The notes below the pieces were generated by a model. The model made no database searches. It saw nothing but the letters and a program-made list of their open reading frames with translations, and was not told the DNA's origin. 64,000 nucleotides of DNA from Alphaproteobacteria bacterium (GTDB taxonomy: Bacteria; Pseudomonadota; Alphaproteobacteria; Reyranellales; Reyranellaceae), in assembly GCA_019635875.1 (NCBI GenBank), contig JAHBYP010000002.1, forward strand, positions 620,001 to 684,000, in the 5' to 3' direction. Positions within the stretch are counted from its first letter, which is position 1. Each line of letters opens with the position of its first letter. Shown here piece after piece: positions 19,335 through 31,476 of this stretch. Both the position numbers and the translations under genes were made by a program.

Positions 19335-20906
19335 ATGGTAACGACCGCAGACATCCCCCGCCTGGAGATGCTCCAGGTCGCGGACGCGGTGGCGCGCGAG
19401 AAGAGCATCGACCGCGAGGAGGTCCTCGAGGCGATGGAGATGGCGATCCAGAAGGCCGGCCGCTCCAAGTACGGCCTGGAGCACGACATCCGCGCCGAAA
19501 TCGACCGCCGCAACGGCGAGATCCGCCTGCTGCGCTTCATGCAGGTCGTCGACGTGGTCGAGAACGAGGCGACGCAGATCGCGGTGCCCGAGGCGCAGCG
19601 CCGCAACCCCGAGGCCCAGGTCGGCGACTTCCTCACCGACGAGCTGCCACCGATCGATTTCGGCCGCATTGCCGCGCAGACCGCCAAGCAGGTGATCACC
19701 CAGCGCATGCGCGAGGCCGAGCGCAAGCGGCAATACGAGGAGTTCAAGGACCGCGTCGGCGAGATCGTCTCGGGCGCCGTCAAGCGCGTCGATTTCGGCA
19801 ACGTCATCGTCGATCTCGGCGGCCGCGCCGAGGCCATCATCCGCCGCGACGAAAGCATCCCGCGCGAGGCGCTGCGCCCCAGCGACCGCGTGCGCGCCTA
19901 TATCTACGACGTTCGCGAGGAGCCGCGCGGCCCGCAGATCTTCCTGTCGCGCACCCATCCGCAGTTCATGGCTGCGCTGTTCAAGCAGGAGGTGCCGGAG
20001 ATCTACGACGGCATCATCGAGATCAAGGCGGTGGCGCGCGATTCGGGCAGCCGCGCCAAGATCGCCGTGCTGAGCCACGATCCCAGCATCGATCCGATCG
20101 GCGCCTGCGTCGGCATGCGCGGCGCGCGCGTGCAGGCTGTCGTGCAGGAGCTGCAGGGCGAGAAGATCGACATCATCCCGTGGTCGCCCGAGCCGGCCAA
20201 TTTCGTCGTCAACGCGCTGGCGCCGGCCGAGGTCAGCAAGGTCGTGATGGACGAGGACAATGGCAAGCTCGAGGTCGTGGTGCCCGACGACATGCTGTCG
20301 CTGGCGATCGGCCGGCGTGGCCAGAACGTGCGGCTGGCCTCGCAGCTCACCGGCTGGGACATCGACATCCTGCCCGAGTCCGAGGAGTCGGAGCGCCGCC
20401 AAAAGGAGACACGCGATCGCGTCGATGCCTTCGTCGCCGCGCTTGATGTCGACGAGGTGATAGCCCATCTGCTGGTCGCCGAGGGCTTCACGCGCATCGA
20501 GGAAGTCGCCTATGTCGAGCTCGGCGAGCTGACCTCGATCGAGGGCTTCGACGAGGGCCTGGCGCAGGAGCTGCAGCGCCGCGCCGTCGAGTTCATCGAG
20601 AAGCGCGACGGCGAATTCGAGGAGAAGCGCAAGGAGCTCGGCGTTGCCGACGAGGTGCGCGACATCGAGGGGCTGACGCCGGCGATGCTGGTGAGCCTGG
20701 GCGAGGCCGGCGTGAAGAGCCTCGACGACCTCGCCGACCTGTCGGGCGACGAGTTGGTCGATCCCAAGGACGGCATCCTGCGCGAGTTCGACCTCGACCT
20801 CGACACGGCCAACGCCATCATCATGAAGGCGCGCGCCCACTGGTTCGCCGACGAGGGCCAGGGCGAAGGCCAGGACGAAGGTCAGCAGGACGCGGCGGCG
20901 GAGTAA
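19335..20906 (+). CDS. nusA: Transcription termination/antitermination factor NusA
   Basis: 523 residues. In order: an N-terminal RNA-polymerase-binding domain (~1-125, [15 protein letters not shown]); the S1 domain (~135-200, [16 protein letters not shown]); two KH domains ([17 protein letters not shown] and [18 protein letters not shown]); and two C-terminal helix-hairpin-helix units ([14 protein letters not shown] type and [18 protein letters not shown]), then an acidic, Gln/Glu-rich tail. NusA modulates pausing, Rho-independent termination and antitermination, and its operon is commonly autoregulated. The next gene, ylxR, starts 18 bases downstream. Confidence 0.97.
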   Translation: MVTTADIPRLEMLQVADAVAREKSIDREEVLEAMEMAIQKAGRSKYGLEHDIRAEIDRRNGEIRLLRFMQVVDVVENEATQIAVPEAQRRNPEAQVGDFLTDELPPIDFGRIAAQTAKQVITQRMREAERKRQYEEFKDRVGEIVSGAVKRVDFGNVIVDLGGRAEAIIRRDESIPREALRPSDRVRAYIYDVREEPRGPQIFLSRTHPQFMAALFKQEVPEIYDGIIEIKAVARDSGSRAKIAVLSHDPSIDPIGACVGMRGARVQAVVQELQGEKIDIIPWSPEPANFVVNALAPAEVSKVVMDEDNGKLEVVVPDDMLSLAIGRRGQNVRLASQLTGWDIDILPESEESERRQKETRDRVDAFVAALDVDEVIAHLLVAEGFTRIEEVAYVELGELTSIEGFDEGLAQELQRRAVEFIEKRDGEFEEKRKELGVADEVRDIEGLTPAMLVSLGEAGVKSLDDLADLSGDELVDPKDGILREFDLDLDTANAIIMKARAHWFADEGQGEGQDEGQQDAAAE

Positions 20907-20924
20907 GGGAGCGACGGAACGGGC

Positions 20925-21617
20925 ATGCTGGACGTGGTGGGTACTGAAACAGCGGACGCAACGGCCGTGGTCGCCTCGGGCGACGACGAGCGCGGGCCGC
21001 TGCGCACCTGCCTGGCCACCGGCGAGGTGCTGCCGCGCGAGCGGCTGATGCGCTTCGTCGTCGGCCCCGACGGCCAGGTCGTGCCCGATCTCGCCGGCAG
21101 GCTGCCGGGCCGCGGCCTGTGGCTGACGCCCACGCGCGCCGCCCTCGAGAAGGCGATCGCCCGCAAAGCCTTCGCGCGCGGCGCCAGGCGCCAGGTCAGC
21201 GTCGATGCCGGCCTCGCCGATCTGATCGAGCGGCAGCTGCTGGAGCGCGCCTTGGGCGCGCTGGGCTTCGCCCGCCGTGGCGGACACGCGGTGTCGGGTT
21301 TCGCCAAGGTCGAGGAACGCCTGCGCGGCCGCAAGATCGCGCTGGTCGTGGTCGCGACCGATGCCCAGGACAGCGACGGGCGCGCCAAGCTCGCCGGCTG
21401 GGGCGTGCGGATGGTCGCGTTCTGCGACGCGGCCACCCTGGGCAGGATCTTCGGTCGCGAGAACGCGACCTATATCGGCATCGCTCGCGGTGCCGCCGCA
21501 TCGGTCGCCGCGGCGATCGATCGCTTCCTGGATTTTCGCGGGCGTATGGACGCCGGCGAGGGCTATGACACCCAGGCGTCGTCGTCGACGGCGTACCGAG
21601 GATCGGAGAACGGCTGA
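20925..21617 (+). CDS. RNA-binding protein YlxR (DUF448) fused to an L7Ae-like domain
   Basis: 230 residues. The N-terminal YlxR domain (~15-95) shows [38 protein letters not shown] and the [15 protein letters not shown] helix, forming a basic RNA-binding face. Residues ~105-205 form an L7Ae/ribosomal L30e-like fold ([46 protein letters not shown]). This two-domain form is usual in alphaproteobacteria between nusA and infB. The gene ends two bases before infB begins, so the genes are coupled. The precise role is not known. Confidence 0.9.
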   Translation: MLDVVGTETADATAVVASGDDERGPLRTCLATGEVLPRERLMRFVVGPDGQVVPDLAGRLPGRGLWLTPTRAALEKAIARKAFARGARRQVSVDAGLADLIERQLLERALGALGFARRGGHAVSGFAKVEERLRGRKIALVVVATDAQDSDGRAKLAGWGVRMVAFCDAATLGRIFGRENATYIGIARGAAASVAAAIDRFLDFRGRMDAGEGYDTQASSSTAYRGSENG

Positions 21618-21619
21618 AC

Positions 21620-24600
21620 ATGACGGATAGCACCGAGACCAAGCAGAGCAAGCCGCTGACGCTCGCCGGCGCCGGCCGCCTTGATCTGAAACCGAAGGTC
21701 GAGGCGGGGCAGGTGCGCCAGAAGTTCTCGCATGGGCGCACCAAGGCGGTGACCGTCGAGGTCAAGAAGAAGCGCATCGTCGGCCCGGCGGCGGCCGCGC
21801 CCACAGCGGCGCCTGCGGTCGCTCCGGCCGCACCGGCGGCTCGCGCACTGCCAGCGCGCTCCGCCGAGGCCAGGCCCGCCGAGGCCAGGCCCGCCGAGGC
21901 CAGACCCGCCGAGGCGAGGCCGGCCGCGCCAGCTGCCGCGAAACCGGCAACCGCGCCCGTCAAGGTCGAGGCGCCGCCACCGCCACCGCCAGCGCCATCG
22001 CCGCCTCCGGCGCCGACGTCCGCCCCGGCGGCTGAGCCGGCGACGGCCACGGCGGCGCCCGCGGTTTCCGCGCCGGCGCCCCGCCCGGCCGCGCCGCCGG
22101 CGACACCGGCAGTCACCACCAACCGTCCTGCACCCGCAGCGAACCTGCGCCCGGCCGGCACCACCGCGCCGCGAGGCACGAGCACGGCTCCGGCGACGCC
22201 GGCGAGGATCGTGCGTCCAACGCCAGCCCCGGCAACAAGACCGCAGGGCCGCGGCGTTGTGCTGCGCACGCTGACGCCCGAGGAACGCGAGGCGCGCGCC
22301 AAGGCGCTTGTCGGATCGGTGCGCGACGACGAGGAGCGCCGCAAGCAGCGCGAGGAGGCGGCCAAGCTGCGCGCGGCCGACGAGGAGCGCCAGCGCCGCC
22401 AGCGCGAGGAAGCCGAGCGGCGCGCCGCCGAGGAAGAGGCGCGCAAGAAGGCTGATGAAGAAGCGCGCAAGCGTGCCGAAGGACAGGCGCAGCGCCATCT
22501 GCGCGATGCGCAGGCCAAGGCCGACAACTCGCCGGTCGCGGCGCGCCGAGCCCAGCAACTCGCCGAGATCGGTGCCGAGGACGCGGCGCCGGCGCCTCGC
22601 CGTGCGCCCGGACCCGGGCCGGGACCGCGCCCGCCGGGGTCGGGCCTGGGCCCCTCCGCGCCACGCCGGCCGGCGATGGCGCCGCCAAAGCGGCCGACGA
22701 CGCCGGGCCGCCGCGAGGACCCCAAGCGGCGCACCGGCAAGGTCGACGTCAACGCCGCGCTCAACGACGAGGACACGATTCGCGGGCGTTCGGTCGCCGC
22801 GCTGCGCCGGGCCAACGAGAAGGAAAAGCGCAAGATGCAGACGGGTCAGGCGCAGACCCAGAAGCTCTATCGCGAGGTGACGATCCCCGAGACGATTACG
22901 GTCCAGGAGCTCGCCAGCCGCATGACCGAACGCGGCGTCGACGTGATTCGCATCCTGATGAAGATGGGCCAGCTGGTGACCATCAACCAGGTGATCGACG
23001 CCGACACCGCCGAGCTGGTCGTTTCCGAGATGGGCCACACGCCCAAGCGCGTGACCGAGGCCGACATCGAGGTCGGCCTGGGCACCGTCGTCGACGCCGA
23101 CGAGTCGCTGCTGCCGCGCCCGCCCGTGGTCACCATCATGGGCCACGTCGATCACGGCAAGACGTCGCTGCTCGACGCGCTGCGCTCGACCGACGTCGCC
23201 GCGCACGAAGCCGGCGGCATCACCCAGCATATCGGCGCCTATCAGGTCACGCTGGAAGGCGGCCAGAAGATCACCTTCCTCGATACCCCGGGCCACGAGG
23301 CGTTCACCGCGATGCGCTCGCGTGGCGCCAAGGTGACCGACATCGTCGTGCTGGTGGTTGCGGCCGATGACGGCATCATGCCGCAGACCATCGAGGCCAT
23401 CGCCCACGCCAAGGCGGCGAAGGTGCCGATGATCGTCGCCATCAACAAGATCGACAAGGGCGGCGCCGACCCCGCCCGTGTGCGCCAGGCCCTGCTGCAG
23501 CACGAGGTGCAGGTCGAGGAGTTCGGCGGTGACGTGCAGTCGGTCGAGGTCTCTGCGCTGAAGAAGATCAATCTCGACAAGCTGCAGGAGGCCATCCTGC
23601 TGCAGGCCGAGATTCTCGATCTCAAGGCCAATCCGAACCGCGAGGCCGAGGGCACCATCGTCGAGGCCAAGCTCGATCCGGGCCGCGGCTCGGTGGCGAC
23701 GGTGCTGGTACAGCGCGGCACCTTGCATGGCGGCGACGTCTTCGTCGCCGGCGCCGTGTGGGGCCGCGTGCGTCGTCTGGTCGACGATCGCGGCCAGCAG
23801 GTCGATGCGGCGCCGCCGGCGTATCCGGTCGAAGTGCTGGGTCTCAACGGCACGCCCGAGGCCGGTGACGAGTTCCACGTCGTCGACAGCGAGGCACGCG
23901 CCCGCGAGATCGCCGAGTTCCGCGCCCGGCGCGACCGCCAGGCGCAGCTCGCCAAGGAGGCCGGCGGCCGCGGCAGCCTCGAGGAGATGCTCAAGGGCAT
24001 CCGCGAGGGCACGGCCAAGGATCTGCCCGTGGTCATCAAGGCCGACGTGCAGGGCTCGGTCGAAGCGATCGCCGCCTCGCTGCAGAAGCTCAGCACCGAG
24101 AAGGTCGCGGTGCGGGTGCTCTACAGCGGCGTCGGCGGCATCAACGAGTCCGACGTCACCCTGGCGCGCGCTTCCAACGCCGTGATCATCGGCTTCAACG
24201 TGCGCGCCAATCCGCAAGCTCGCGAGGTCGCCAGGCGCGACAAGATCGAGATCCGCTACTACTCGATCATCTACAACGTCGTCGACGACGTGAAGGCGCT
24301 GATGACGGGTCTGCTGGATCCGACCTACAAGGAGAACTTCCTCGGCTACGCCGAGATCCGGCAGGTCTTCAAGATCACCAAGGTCGGCAACGTCGCCGGC
24401 TGCATGGTCACCGAGGGCGTGGTCAAGCGCGGCGCCAAGGTGCGCCTGCTGCGTGACAACACCGTCATCCACGAAGGCACGCTCAAGACGCTCAAGCGCT
24501 TCAAGGAAGAGGTGCGCGAGGTCAACAACGGCTTCGAGTGCGGCATGGCCTTCGAGAACTACGAGGACATCCGCCCTGCCGACCAGATCGAGTGCTTCGA

Positions 24601-24628
24601 GGTCGAGGAGGTCCGTCCGACGCTGTAG
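21620..24628 (+). CDS. infB: Translation initiation factor IF-2
   Basis: 1002 residues, long for the family because of an extended low-complexity N-terminus. After the IF2 N-terminal domain comes an Ala/Pro/Glu-rich segment (~55-330) with tandem AEARP repeats and a charged coiled coil ([17 protein letters not shown]). The core has the GTPase P-loop GHVDHGKTS (~507), DTPGHEAF and NKID, then domains II-IV with [10 protein letters not shown] and [18 protein letters not shown]. It places initiator tRNA on the 30S subunit. rbfA, which normally follows, is displaced by about 2.9 kb. Confidence 0.97.
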   Translation: MTDSTETKQSKPLTLAGAGRLDLKPKVEAGQVRQKFSHGRTKAVTVEVKKKRIVGPAAAAPTAAPAVAPAAPAARALPARSAEARPAEARPAEARPAEARPAAPAAAKPATAPVKVEAPPPPPPAPSPPPAPTSAPAAEPATATAAPAVSAPAPRPAAPPATPAVTTNRPAPAANLRPAGTTAPRGTSTAPATPARIVRPTPAPATRPQGRGVVLRTLTPEEREARAKALVGSVRDDEERRKQREEAAKLRAADEERQRRQREEAERRAAEEEARKKADEEARKRAEGQAQRHLRDAQAKADNSPVAARRAQQLAEIGAEDAAPAPRRAPGPGPGPRPPGSGLGPSAPRRPAMAPPKRPTTPGRREDPKRRTGKVDVNAALNDEDTIRGRSVAALRRANEKEKRKMQTGQAQTQKLYREVTIPETITVQELASRMTERGVDVIRILMKMGQLVTINQVIDADTAELVVSEMGHTPKRVTEADIEVGLGTVVDADESLLPRPPVVTIMGHVDHGKTSLLDALRSTDVAAHEAGGITQHIGAYQVTLEGGQKITFLDTPGHEAFTAMRSRGAKVTDIVVLVVAADDGIMPQTIEAIAHAKAAKVPMIVAINKIDKGGADPARVRQALLQHEVQVEEFGGDVQSVEVSALKKINLDKLQEAILLQAEILDLKANPNREAEGTIVEAKLDPGRGSVATVLVQRGTLHGGDVFVAGAVWGRVRRLVDDRGQQVDAAPPAYPVEVLGLNGTPEAGDEFHVVDSEARAREIAEFRARRDRQAQLAKEAGGRGSLEEMLKGIREGTAKDLPVVIKADVQGSVEAIAASLQKLSTEKVAVRVLYSGVGGINESDVTLARASNAVIIGFNVRANPQAREVARRDKIEIRYYSIIYNVVDDVKALMTGLLDPTYKENFLGYAEIRQVFKITKVGNVAGCMVTEGVVKRGAKVRLLRDNTVIHEGTLKTLKRFKEEVREVNNGFECGMAFENYEDIRPADQIECFEVEEVRPTL
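21863..21922 (+). repeat. infB: Four tandem 15-bp repeats inside infB
   Basis: The unit GCCGAGGCCAGGCCC occurs twice exactly and twice with one to three changes, coding for AEARP four times in the disordered N-terminus of IF-2. Being a whole number of codons, copy-number change would not break the frame. Confidence 0.85.
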
Positions 24629-24717
24629 GGCGTCGGGGAGCACAACCGGACGGAGTGTTCGAGCGGCCTGCGTGTATACTGGTCACTGTCGCGTTGAAAC
24701 CGGGCGATGGCGGGACC

Positions 24718-26298
24718 GTGGACGAGCAGGTTGTCGACATCGGGCGCTGGCGTCTGCTGCCGCGAAGCCGCACTTTGATGGACGGCGAGCGCCGCCAGTC
24801 CCTCGGTGCCCGCACAACGGATCTGCTTCTCGCCCTAATCCGGGCGCGGGGCGAAGTCGTCTCGCAGCAGCAATTGATGGCCGCCGCATGGCCCGGGCGC
24901 GGTGTCGTCGAGCAGGCCAATCTCACCGTCCAGATCTCTGCCCTGCGCAAAGCCTTCGGCGATTCCGGCGCCGCCATGATCATTACCGTGCCCGGACGCG
25001 GCTATCGCTTCGGCGGGACGCTGCCACGGCCCGATTCGGTGCCCGCGGCGCCGGGCGCCCTGGCGTCGGTCGGGATCGGGCAGGGACCGTCGCTGGTCGT
25101 CCTGCCGTTCCGCATGCTGGGCGGTGACGCCGACCAGACGTTCTTTGCCGACGGCCTGGTTGAGGACCTGATCACGGCGCTGTCGCGCGTGCGCTGGTTC
25201 ACCGTGATCGCCCGCGCATCGGCCTTCGCATTGCGCGACCGCGACCTTACGCCGATGGCCATAGGCCGCGAGCTGTCGGTTCGCTACATGATCTCCGGCG
25301 CCGTACGCCGCGCCAACGGCCGCGTTCGCGTCAATGTCGGGCTGATACGCACCGCCGATGGAAGGGAGGTCTGGAGCGACCGCTTCGACGGCGCCGATGC
25401 CGACATCTTTGCGCTGCAGGACCAGATCGTGACCCGCATCGTCTCGGCCATCGAGCCGAATCTGCGGCGATCCGAGATCGAGGAGGTGCGTCGCCGCCCG
25501 ACCGACCGCCGGGACGCCTACGAAGCATACTTGCGGGCGATCTGGCGCATGCACCCGATGACGCGCGAGAACTGCGAGGCGGCACTCGACTGGCTCAACC
25601 AGGCAATCGCGCTCGATCCGACCTTTCCCCTCGCGCTTGCCGCCGCCGGCTGGTGCCGGATGTGGCAGGTCTCACAGATCTTCCCGAACCCGGAGAAGAA
25701 CGCCGCCGAAGCTATCCGGCTGGCCGAAGCGGCCCTGGACCACGGTGCCGACGAGCCGACGGTTCTAGCGCAGGTCGGCATCGTCTTCGCCTATCTCGAG
25801 CATCGGCGCACGACCGCGCTGGAGCTGGTCGAGCGCGCGGTCGCGCTGCATCCAAACTCCGCACTGACTCGGGCCGCCGCCGGCTGGGTACAGCTCTATT
25901 CCGATCGGCCCGAACGCGCGCTGGACCATTTCGACGAGGCAATAAGGCTCGATCCGATCGATCCAGGTGCCGGAGAGCCGATGACCGGCATATCCTACGC
26001 CCACCTCATGCTCGGGCAGCTCAACGAGGCTGTGTCGTGGGCCGAACGTGCGGTCGCGCACAGCGACGACAGGCTGTCGGCATGGCGCGCGCTGGTTGCG
26101 GCGCTGGGTGCCGCGGGCCAACCCGCACAAGAGGCGCTGGCTGCGCTGCTCGTGCGCGATCCCACCTTCAGCATCGCGCGCTTCGTGCAGTTCAACGCCC
26201 GGCGCGCCGGCAAACGGGTGATTCAGGCCGTCGTCGAGGGCTTCGGGCGCGCGGGCGTGCCGCAAGGCGACAGCGGGCCGACGGACGCGGCCCGCTGA
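24718..26298 (+). CDS. CadC-like winged-helix regulator with TolB-like and TPR domains
   Basis: 526 residues from GTG 24718, which follows GGCGGGA; a TTG at 24694 is an alternative. Residues ~5-100 are an OmpR/PhoB-type winged helix (WRLLPRSRTLMDGERR, LIRARGEVVSQQQLM, NLTVQISALRKAFGD, VPGRGYRFGG). Residues ~120-240 match the TolB/FlgO-like domain often linked to adenylate cyclase-type regulators (VVLPFRMLGGDADQTFFADG, ISGAVRRANGRVRVNVGLI). The rest is TPR repeats. There is no membrane helix, unlike CadC itself. It is a transcriptional regulator of unknown target, placed directly after infB, and is not part of the usual operon. Confidence 0.85.
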   Translation: MDEQVVDIGRWRLLPRSRTLMDGERRQSLGARTTDLLLALIRARGEVVSQQQLMAAAWPGRGVVEQANLTVQISALRKAFGDSGAAMIITVPGRGYRFGGTLPRPDSVPAAPGALASVGIGQGPSLVVLPFRMLGGDADQTFFADGLVEDLITALSRVRWFTVIARASAFALRDRDLTPMAIGRELSVRYMISGAVRRANGRVRVNVGLIRTADGREVWSDRFDGADADIFALQDQIVTRIVSAIEPNLRRSEIEEVRRRPTDRRDAYEAYLRAIWRMHPMTRENCEAALDWLNQAIALDPTFPLALAAAGWCRMWQVSQIFPNPEKNAAEAIRLAEAALDHGADEPTVLAQVGIVFAYLEHRRTTALELVERAVALHPNSALTRAAAGWVQLYSDRPERALDHFDEAIRLDPIDPGAGEPMTGISYAHLMLGQLNEAVSWAERAVAHSDDRLSAWRALVAALGAAGQPAQEALAALLVRDPTFSIARFVQFNARRAGKRVIQAVVEGFGRAGVPQGDSGPTDAAR

Positions 26299-26307
26299 GC
26301 CGATCGA

Positions 26308-26784
26308 TCAGGTGAAAAGTCTTGCGCTGCCGGTGCAGGACCACAGCGTGACCGAGATGTGGTCCTTGCCGCGCTTGATCTCGATGCGCTTCAGCGATTT
26401 CCAGTCGCTCTTGTGGCCGACGAAATCGATCCGCCAGCCTTCCTTGCGGTCGAGCACGGTCTTGACGGCATTGTCGAACGTCGTGCCCGGCTTCAGGTAA
26501 AGGTCCCATTCGTTGGTATCGACCGATGGCCAATAGCCGCCGGAGAGCGCCGCCTTCTTGGATGTCGGCTCCCGGTGGTTCGGGCCATGCTTGTTCAAGC
26601 GGTAGCGATAGCTCCTGTAGCTCTTCGTGCAGGCGATTCGGAGATCCCGGTCAGCTTCCATCGTCTCGGAGACGGAGGCTGGTGCGACACTGCGTCCCCG
26701 CACGAAAGGGTCCACGGGTGGAGCTTCCCCTAGCCGAAGGAGCGGTTGCAGGCGTCGCCGCCGCTCCGTCGAAGGCTCGGTCAC
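26308..26784 (-). CDS. Hypothetical protein coupled to the M35-like peptidase
   Basis: 158 residues; the ATG overlaps the stop of the upstream peptidase gene (four bases), so the two are translated together. The N-terminal ~45 residues are Arg/Pro-rich and probably disordered. The C-terminal part has a folded look with aromatic residues (GGYWPSVDTNEWDLYLKPG, EGWRIDFVGHKSDW, HISVTLWSCTG). No signal peptide and no known family are recognised. Pairing with a peptidase could mean an inhibitor or a partner, but nothing in the sequence proves it. Base composition is less GC-rich than its neighbours. Confidence 0.6.
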   Translation of the reverse strand: MTEPSTERRRRLQPLLRLGEAPPVDPFVRGRSVAPASVSETMEADRDLRIACTKSYRSYRYRLNKHGPNHREPTSKKAALSGGYWPSVDTNEWDLYLKPGTTFDNAVKTVLDRKEGWRIDFVGHKSDWKSLKRIEIKRGKDHISVTLWSCTGSARLFT

Positions 26785-27404
26785 GACGATTTGTGGATGC
26801 CCACAGCCTCGACGAAGATGCCCCAGTTCTCGGCGTTCCGCTTCGCTTTGGCCGGATCGTTGACCGCCAGCTTTGCGGATCGCTTCGCTCCATAGGCTTC
26901 CTTGACATCACCGTCGGAATCAAATCCGACCGGCACGTCCTTCGTATTCAGCAACAGGTGCGACAGCTCATGCACGAGAGTTTCGTACTTGCTCTGGCTG
27001 TAGAAGGTCGCATCCACGACGCCTCCTTGCAGCGGCAGGTACTCAGGCAGGCTGCTGAACCCCTCGTCGAGATTCATGTGGTCGTTCGTTCCCGTGCCCG
27101 TGAGCTGCGTCGAAAAATCGAGTCCGTTCTTGGTGCGCCAGGAGGCCGCGTTGGCGCCGCGGTCGTCGCGCGGCGCAAAGCCGACCTTGATCGTCCGGAC
27201 ATTGATGTTCGAACGCCACTTCCTCAGCGTCGTCGCCAGTTCCTTCTTCCACGTTTGGCTGGTGTCGCCAAACCAACGTTGACACGCCGCGTCGGCCTGG
27301 CCGCCCTGGACACGCGCTGCCGCGATCTCGAGGCCGCTCATCAACGGCGCCTGAAGCTTCACCAGGCTCAAGCTAACGTACGGAATGATCCCAACAAGAG
27401 CCAT
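26781..27404 (-). CDS. M35-like (aspzincin) zinc metallopeptidase
   Basis: 207 residues from ATG 27404, preceded by a strong GAGGAGGG; the longer frame to 27449 is not needed. Zinc-site motifs are ETLVHELSHLLLN (HExxH) and, downstream, DGDVKEAYG, equivalent to the aspzincin GTxDxxYG with Asp as third ligand. AKRNAENWGIFVE matches the family's C-terminal Asn-Ala-x-x-Tyr/Trp-x-x-Phe element. This is the pattern of deuterolysin/lysyl-endopeptidase-type M35 enzymes. No clear signal peptide is visible, so the site of action is uncertain. Together with the 158-residue partner it lies between infB and rbfA on the opposite strand. Confidence 0.78.
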   Translation of the reverse strand: MALVGIIPYVSLSLVKLQAPLMSGLEIAAARVQGGQADAACQRWFGDTSQTWKKELATTLRKWRSNINVRTIKVGFAPRDDRGANAASWRTKNGLDFSTQLTGTGTNDHMNLDEGFSSLPEYLPLQGGVVDATFYSQSKYETLVHELSHLLLNTKDVPVGFDSDGDVKEAYGAKRSAKLAVNDPAKAKRNAENWGIFVEAVGIHKSS

Positions 27405-27576
27405 GCGACCCTCCTCTTGCGACAGATGGCGATTGGGGTGAACAATCATTCGTCACGCGACAATAGGTACCGGACGACCACCGCCAAAAGACCCAAAAAA
27501 TTCCAAAAAACCTGCAAAGGGCACAAAGGCAGTGTCCAGGTTGCACATAAGGGCCCGCGCAAGTATTGGGAGCCAT

Positions 27577-28014
27577 ATGAGCCGTCGAAAGTCCTCGGCC
27601 AAAGCCGGCGCCGATCCTGCCGGCCGGCCCAAATCTCCGCGCCAGCTGCGCGTCGGCGAGGAGCTGCGCCACGCCCTGGCGCGGCTGTTCGAGCGCGGCG
27701 ACATGCGCGATCCTGAGCTGCGCGGCGCCTCCGTGACCGTGACCCAGGTCGATTGCAGCCCCGACCTGCGCAACGCCGTCGCCTATGTGATGCCGCTGGG
27801 CGGCGTCGATCGCGAGCGCCTGCTGTCCGCCATGCGCCGCGCTGCGCCCTATTTCCGCTCCCAGCTGGCGCGCATGGTCGAGTTGCGCCACGCCCCCGAG
27901 CTGCAGTTCCGCATCGACGAATCCTTCGACTACGCCGGCCGCATCAACGAGCTGCTGCACTCGCCCGACGTGGCCCGCGATATCGAAGCCGGCAGCGAGG
28001 ACGAAGAGAAGCAG

Positions 28015-28029
<15 letters not shown>
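27577..28029 (+). CDS. rbfA: 30S ribosome-binding factor RbfA
   Basis: 150 residues from ATG 27577; an upstream in-frame ATG at 27532 gives an unrelated 15-residue extension. The KH-like RbfA fold is recognisable: [60 protein letters not shown] and [17 protein letters not shown]. It acts late in 16S 5'-end maturation and in cold adaptation. It normally follows infB directly; here it must have its own promoter, and truB does not follow. The last 15 bases overlap the end of the convergent DUF255 gene. Confidence 0.95.
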
Positions 28030-30063
<2,034 letters not shown>

Positions 30064-30145
30064 GGCAGCTCCTGTAGTCGTGCGGGAGATCGAAGGCAGC
30101 CGCGCGGCTGTGACGACAGAGCACCGTCGGCAGTTCAAGCGCGCC

Positions 30146-30174
30146 TGTCATCCCTCGCTACATTCGGATGGACA
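30146..30174. repeat. Degenerate family A repeat (half copy)
   Basis: TGTCATCCCTCGCTACATTC followed by GGATGGACA keeps one end of the family A palindrome. It lies in the gap between the DUF255 start and the end of the ammonia-lyase gene. Confidence 0.45.
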
Positions 30175-30202
30175 GGGCGGCTTCTCCCTTCTGCTTGCCG
30201 CA

Positions 30203-31393
30203 CTATCGCCGTTCGGCCGTCGCGGTCGCCTGCGCCAGCGAAAGGCCGGTCGCGCGCTCGAACAGGTCGGGCTCGCCGAACGCGCCCTCGCTGTTGATCA
30301 GCAGCACGCGGCTCTTCGCGCCAAGCCCCAGTGCCGCGCGCGCCTGCCGGTCGGCGCACAGACGCAGCAAAGCCGCCATCCCGGATGACCCGGAAGGACC
30401 GGCGACGACTGTCGGGTCGCCGCCGTCTGGACGGGCCAGCACGCGCATGGCCGGTGGCACGTGCTCCTCCTCGATGGTCATGAACCAGTCGGCCCCCAGC
30501 CCAAGGATCGGCCAGGTCAGCGGCGAGATCTCGCGGCATGCCAGGCCACCCATCGACGTCGTGGCGTCACCGCTGGCCAACGCCGGCCGGCCGGAGCGGT
30601 TGCTCTGGAACCAGCAATCGGCGCTGTGCGGCTCGACGATGATCGAGGTCGGGCGGGTATCGCCCAGGCGTTCCCAGAAAAGGCCCAGCACCGCCGCGGC
30701 GAGCCCGCCGACGCCGGCCTGCAACAGCACGTGCGTCGGCGTGGCGCCGGCCTGCTTCAGGATCTCGTCGGCCAGCACGGTGTAGCCCTGCATGACATAT
30801 GTCGGGATCGTCTCGTAGCCCGGCCATGAAGTGTCGGAGATGATCGTCCAGCCCCGCGCCTGCGAGGTTTCGCGGCACTGGGCCACCGCCGCCTCGTAGT
30901 CGCCATCGACCCTGACGATCTCGGCGCCCCGCGCGCGGATCGCGGCTTCCTTCTCCGCGCTGGTGAAGGACGGCAGGAAGATCACGCTCCTGGCGCCGAA
31001 GATCCTGGCGCCGGCCGCGACCGCGCGGCCATGATTGCCCGAGCTCGCCGTGGCGAAGGTGAACTGCGCGTGCGATCGGCCGGCCAGCTGGTCGAAGCCG
31101 CTCGCACCCACCGCATCGCGCAGGACCCGGCCGACCGCGAAAACCCCGCCCAGCGCCTTGAAGGCGCCAAAGCCGAAGCGCAGGCTTTCGTCCTTCACCG
31201 TCAGGGCCTCCAGCCCGAGGCGGCGCGCCATCGCCGGCAGGTCGTGCAGGGGCGTCGACCGATGCGCCGGGCAGCCCGCCAACGCGGCCTCGACCTCGGC
31301 CAGGCCGGCGGCGGAGACAACCGCGCGCTGCGCCGGGCCATATGCGGCGGCAGTGTGGCGGCGGGGATTGATCTGAAGCCAGGATGGGGTCAT
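30203..31393 (-). CDS. dpaL: Diaminopropionate ammonia-lyase
   Basis: 396 residues from ATG 31393, giving MTPSWLQINPRRHTAAAYG as in the family. It is a fold type II PLP enzyme that turns 2,3-diaminopropionate into pyruvate and ammonia. The PLP lysine is Lys79 in RFGFGAFKALGG, with the glycine-rich phosphate loop ATASSGNHGRAVAAGA and LLQAGVGGLAAAVLG further on. The length matches YgeX-type enzymes. It stands alone; the neighbouring genes on either side are divergent or unrelated. Confidence 0.92.
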   Translation of the reverse strand: MTPSWLQINPRRHTAAAYGPAQRAVVSAAGLAEVEAALAGCPAHRSTPLHDLPAMARRLGLEALTVKDESLRFGFGAFKALGGVFAVGRVLRDAVGASGFDQLAGRSHAQFTFATASSGNHGRAVAAGARIFGARSVIFLPSFTSAEKEAAIRARGAEIVRVDGDYEAAVAQCRETSQARGWTIISDTSWPGYETIPTYVMQGYTVLADEILKQAGATPTHVLLQAGVGGLAAAVLGLFWERLGDTRPTSIIVEPHSADCWFQSNRSGRPALASGDATTSMGGLACREISPLTWPILGLGADWFMTIEEEHVPPAMRVLARPDGGDPTVVAGPSGSSGMAALLRLCADRQARAALGLGAKSRVLLINSEGAFGEPDLFERATGLSLAQATATAERR

Positions 31394-31476
31394 GGCGCTC
31401 TGTACCATGGCCGGCAAGTATCTGGCGTGGCTGGATTGTCTCCCCTATTGTTCGGCCAATAACAGGGGTGTCGCCG

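Noticed and set aside
18666-21287. Minus-strand frame of 873 codons opposite rimP, nusA and ylxR
   Set aside because: It overlaps three strongly supported genes and its product is low complexity.
21563-24643. Minus-strand frame of 1026 codons opposite infB
   Set aside because: It is a complete shadow of the IF-2 gene, with the Gly/Arg-rich composition expected.
27541-27569. Promoter TTGCAC-N17-TATTGG for rbfA
   Set aside because: Each box matches only three of six consensus bases and leaves almost no leader before the start codon; rbfA needs a promoter but this pair is too weak to call.
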